DNA of 64,000 bases from NCBI GenBank assembly GCA_964439935.1, contig CAYTPW010000001.1, positions 186,001 through 250,000 on the forward strand, given 5' to 3'. The position numbers and the translations under genes were made by a program. Below, one piece after another: positions 63,101-64,000 of the stretch. Numbering within the stretch: the stretch's first letter is position 1; the number at the start of each line of letters is the position of its first letter. Origin of the DNA: JABMQW01 sp964439935. Its GTDB lineage: Bacteria > Fidelibacterota > Marinisomatia > Marinisomatales > TCS56. The notes under the pieces were generated by a model that saw only the letters and a program-made list of their open reading frames with translations, did not search any database and had not been told where the DNA came from.

Positions 63101-64000
63101 TCGGGTGGCCGATACTGAGGACCCCAACGGTGATAATTGGGCGCAGTATGTTGGTGGTAAGATCGGCCGTACAAATGGTCCTGATAAGGTGAATGGTACC
63201 GAAGGCAATCGGCGGCAGGAAGGCGGTATCTACCCGGATACGGAGGATATCGATGGTTCCGGTTTTCTGGATAGTGTTAATGATTATTTCACTAAAACTT
63301 TTAAACTCAGTAAAACTGCGGGAGATTCTGATTATGTGGCCGGTGAAACAGTAAAAGATGGTACGCTCACTGGCTGGCGTCTGTACCGTATACCATTGAG
63401 TCATTTTACCAGGGCCAAAGTCGACGGCAGTATCGACTGGAATGATATCCGTAATATGCGCCTGACGATAACTGAAGTTGAATCACAGGCAACCTTACAG
63501 ATCGCTAAAATAGAATTGGTTGGAAATGAATGGATCGAGCTGGGTGTAAGCAGCGATACGACCGGTTTTGTGAAGGATGACAGTGTTTTTGCCATTACAA
63601 TTATAAATACAGAGGATAATCCCGACTACGATCCGCCAAAGGGTGTTAAGGGTGAATATGACCGCATCAATCAAATTCGTTCCAAAGAGCAGTCACTGGT
63701 ATTGAAGTTCAGCAATCTTGAACCCGGGTATCAGGGGGCGGCCGAAAAAACACTGCTGGAACTGGGTGGTAAGCGGGCTCAGAGTTATCTGACTTACGAC
63801 CGGATGAAAATGTTTATTTACGGAAAAAATCTGGAAGGAACAACCGAAGATGTATTCGGAGATGACTGGAGTGATGCTGAATTTTTCATGCGTTTCGGGC
63901 GGGGTGATTCATATTACGAAATCACACAGCCGGTATATGTCGGCTGGGACGAGGAAGACGGGCGGAATTCACTCGATCTTGACCTGGAATGGCTGACAGC
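60162..64000 (+). CDS. sprA: T9SS translocon protein SprA (N-terminal part; truncated by the window)
   Basis: About 1280 residues of a very large outer-membrane protein; full SprA is about 2200-2500 residues. A TTG at 60162 begins a signal peptide (LKIYQITTKLVMLMLVGISTLVGQA); an ATG at 60195 is the alternative. From about residue 150 come SprA_N elements: VRGNVNISGKMVFQDQQ, QNLNIEGKIGDRITVLMDQDSERDF, QYVTFSGKNKGLFGLKA, and later PATGDNRGVAYIDDFEGAKR and NRDITDG-like wording. It forms the 36-strand barrel through which sorting-domain proteins pass. This matches the four cargo proteins in the window. No frameshift in the visible part. Confidence 0.93.
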   Translation, partial: MKIYQITTKLVMLMLVGISTLVGQAVDETESLAPLRLVQSPYVVNPFPALPLPIGLLGDTLIQPLGLFDIPFQKTKTLVQVAEDWSTITITEISDGQLYRIPFTAELDWYFKAMLQRNRQVKFIETMQGGADRQDQQLVKPRKGKAIEVVGVDVGDFGRVSLRVRGNVNISGKMVFQDQQLIHSNINQAQNTHIEFDQKQNLNIEGKIGDRITVLMDQDSERDFDWENNIRISYEGNEDEILQRVEAGNISLSLPATQYVTFSGKNKGLFGLKAISKLGPVDITTIASIEQTRKEKQKFEGSNEATTQQIFDYNYMKNRYFFIHEWYRNGVDTTFTDFKTLHINPFYPLTEDGRHLQNNVVVRDFELYKSVLGSTPGSVPGVAYVNPDNIGSNPDDSVSITFVRMERDEEYYINEDLGYIRLNTVISDAVLGAVFNIVAGEDTIRSIGKVDSTELQLQLIRRRSPIRNEPVWDLMFKNIYFLGTANVNPDGFAVRIVNDLLSPPSERSADGISYLTSFGLDLQNENGDLAPDELIDITNSNLVNLLYGELIFPTYLPFVNADSIAGGTSSDALLGQLGSGLMYTSTTDNLIRGDSHFKIESDYSNKASNISLGFMVVEGSEEVKLNGLTLQRGIDYQIDYFGGSLTFLNEDALAPNANLEVLYEKHELVSFDKKTIVGTRAQMDLGQNSFLGATALYYNQSVLNEKIEVGYEPTRNFIWDINGRYQSNLEGFTRFLDRLPVIETEKMTTFSVEGEFAQVLPNPNPINNPATGDNRGVAYIDDFEGAKRITGPQILQRFWKPSSAPLDLLTGETLGQANRAKLFWFNPYVPVSTKNIWPNQSTSTRAQNETTNILWLDFSRYEHQSDTLNNSVWAGIISPFYSGDYDQTDSKFFEIWLRGTVGRLTVDLGRISEDWNGNGVLDTEDRPEAGFTLGNGFLEDDEDVGLDGCQDEFEDGWGGCLDSLTYMEYYNNGDTIHINHRVADTEDPNGDNWAQYVGGKIGRTNGPDKVNGTEGNRRQEGGIYPDTEDIDGSGFLDSVNDYFTKTFKLSKTAGDSDYVAGETVKDGTLTGWRLYRIPLSHFTRAKVDGSIDWNDIRNMRLTITEVESQATLQIAKIELVGNEWIELGVSSDTTGFVKDDSVFAITIINTEDNPDYDPPKGVKGEYDRINQIRSKEQSLVLKFSNLEPGYQGAAEKTLLELGGKRAQSYLTYDRMKMFIYGKNLEGTTEDVFGDDWSDAEFFMRFGRGDSYYEITQPVYVGWDEEDGRNSLDLDLEWLT

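Overview
The window reads as a chromosomal contig from a Gram-negative bacterium of the Fibrobacterota-Chlorobi-Bacteroidota (FCB) superphylum. Four predicted secreted proteins end in a type IX secretion (T9SS) sorting domain of the PNPFN type (genes at 3756, 6298, 28325 and 46617), and the window ends inside a gene for SprA, the large T9SS translocon protein. The sorting-domain wording is common in Neomarinimicrobiota, Calditrichota, KSB1 and Ignavibacteria; the sequence alone does not settle the phylum. A 2-hydroxyacyl-CoA dehydratase cluster points to at least partly anaerobic metabolism, menA to menaquinone, and motAB to a stator-driven motor.

Layout. 1-8484: two divergent GH13 glycosidases of the glycogen/starch type, a CotH/lamin-tail protein and an AT-rich protein, the last two exported by T9SS. 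8610-12669: an MFS transporter and a minus-strand group with an alkyltransferase-like DNA-repair protein, a small membrane protein, a TrhA/hemolysin III protein and a DUF5020 protein. 12786-18801: a tight minus-strand operon iscS-mnmA-(GlmU-like)-(outer-membrane protein)-(LytR_C protein)-rsfS-argS, centred on tRNA thiolation and translation. 18865-31802: mixed housekeeping genes (phosphoesterase, PfkB kinase, TPR lipoprotein, DUF58/MoxR pair, rlmN, purine nucleoside phosphorylase, M20 amidohydrolase) and several envelope proteins. 31881-35817: small envelope and enzyme genes, including a very small beta-carbonic-anhydrase-like protein and a Cu/Zn-type permease fused to an HMA domain. 36018-39214: activase plus two dehydratase subunits. 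39305-45281: seven adjacent minus-strand genes linking a phosphorelay (kinase, Hpt protein, receiver) with MotA/MotB, a response regulator with an altered HD-GYP domain, and an excisionase-type DNA-binding protein. 45518-56351: alcohol dehydrogenase, a C39-like T9SS protein, NAD(P)HX repair enzyme, a divergent shikimate-kinase-like P-loop kinase, a hybrid sensor kinase interrupted by an assembly gap, a CPBP protease and menA. 56599-59353: a small mobile island in tRNA-Phe. 59482-64000: rdgB and sprA.

The clearest accessory structure is the 2.7-kb island. The 3' part of tRNA-Phe, from the anticodon loop to the discriminator base, is repeated exactly (43 bp) 2.7 kb away. Between the copies lie a cyclase gene that looks compositionally foreign, a transposase remnant, and paired TTA(G/C)TGCC repeats with an 11-bp period near both ends. 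This looks like a tRNA-targeted integrative element reduced to one cargo gene, a class III nucleotide cyclase with an extracytoplasmic sensor. The second most interesting region is the phosphorelay-stator operon. Several start choices rest on signal peptides behind TTG codons.
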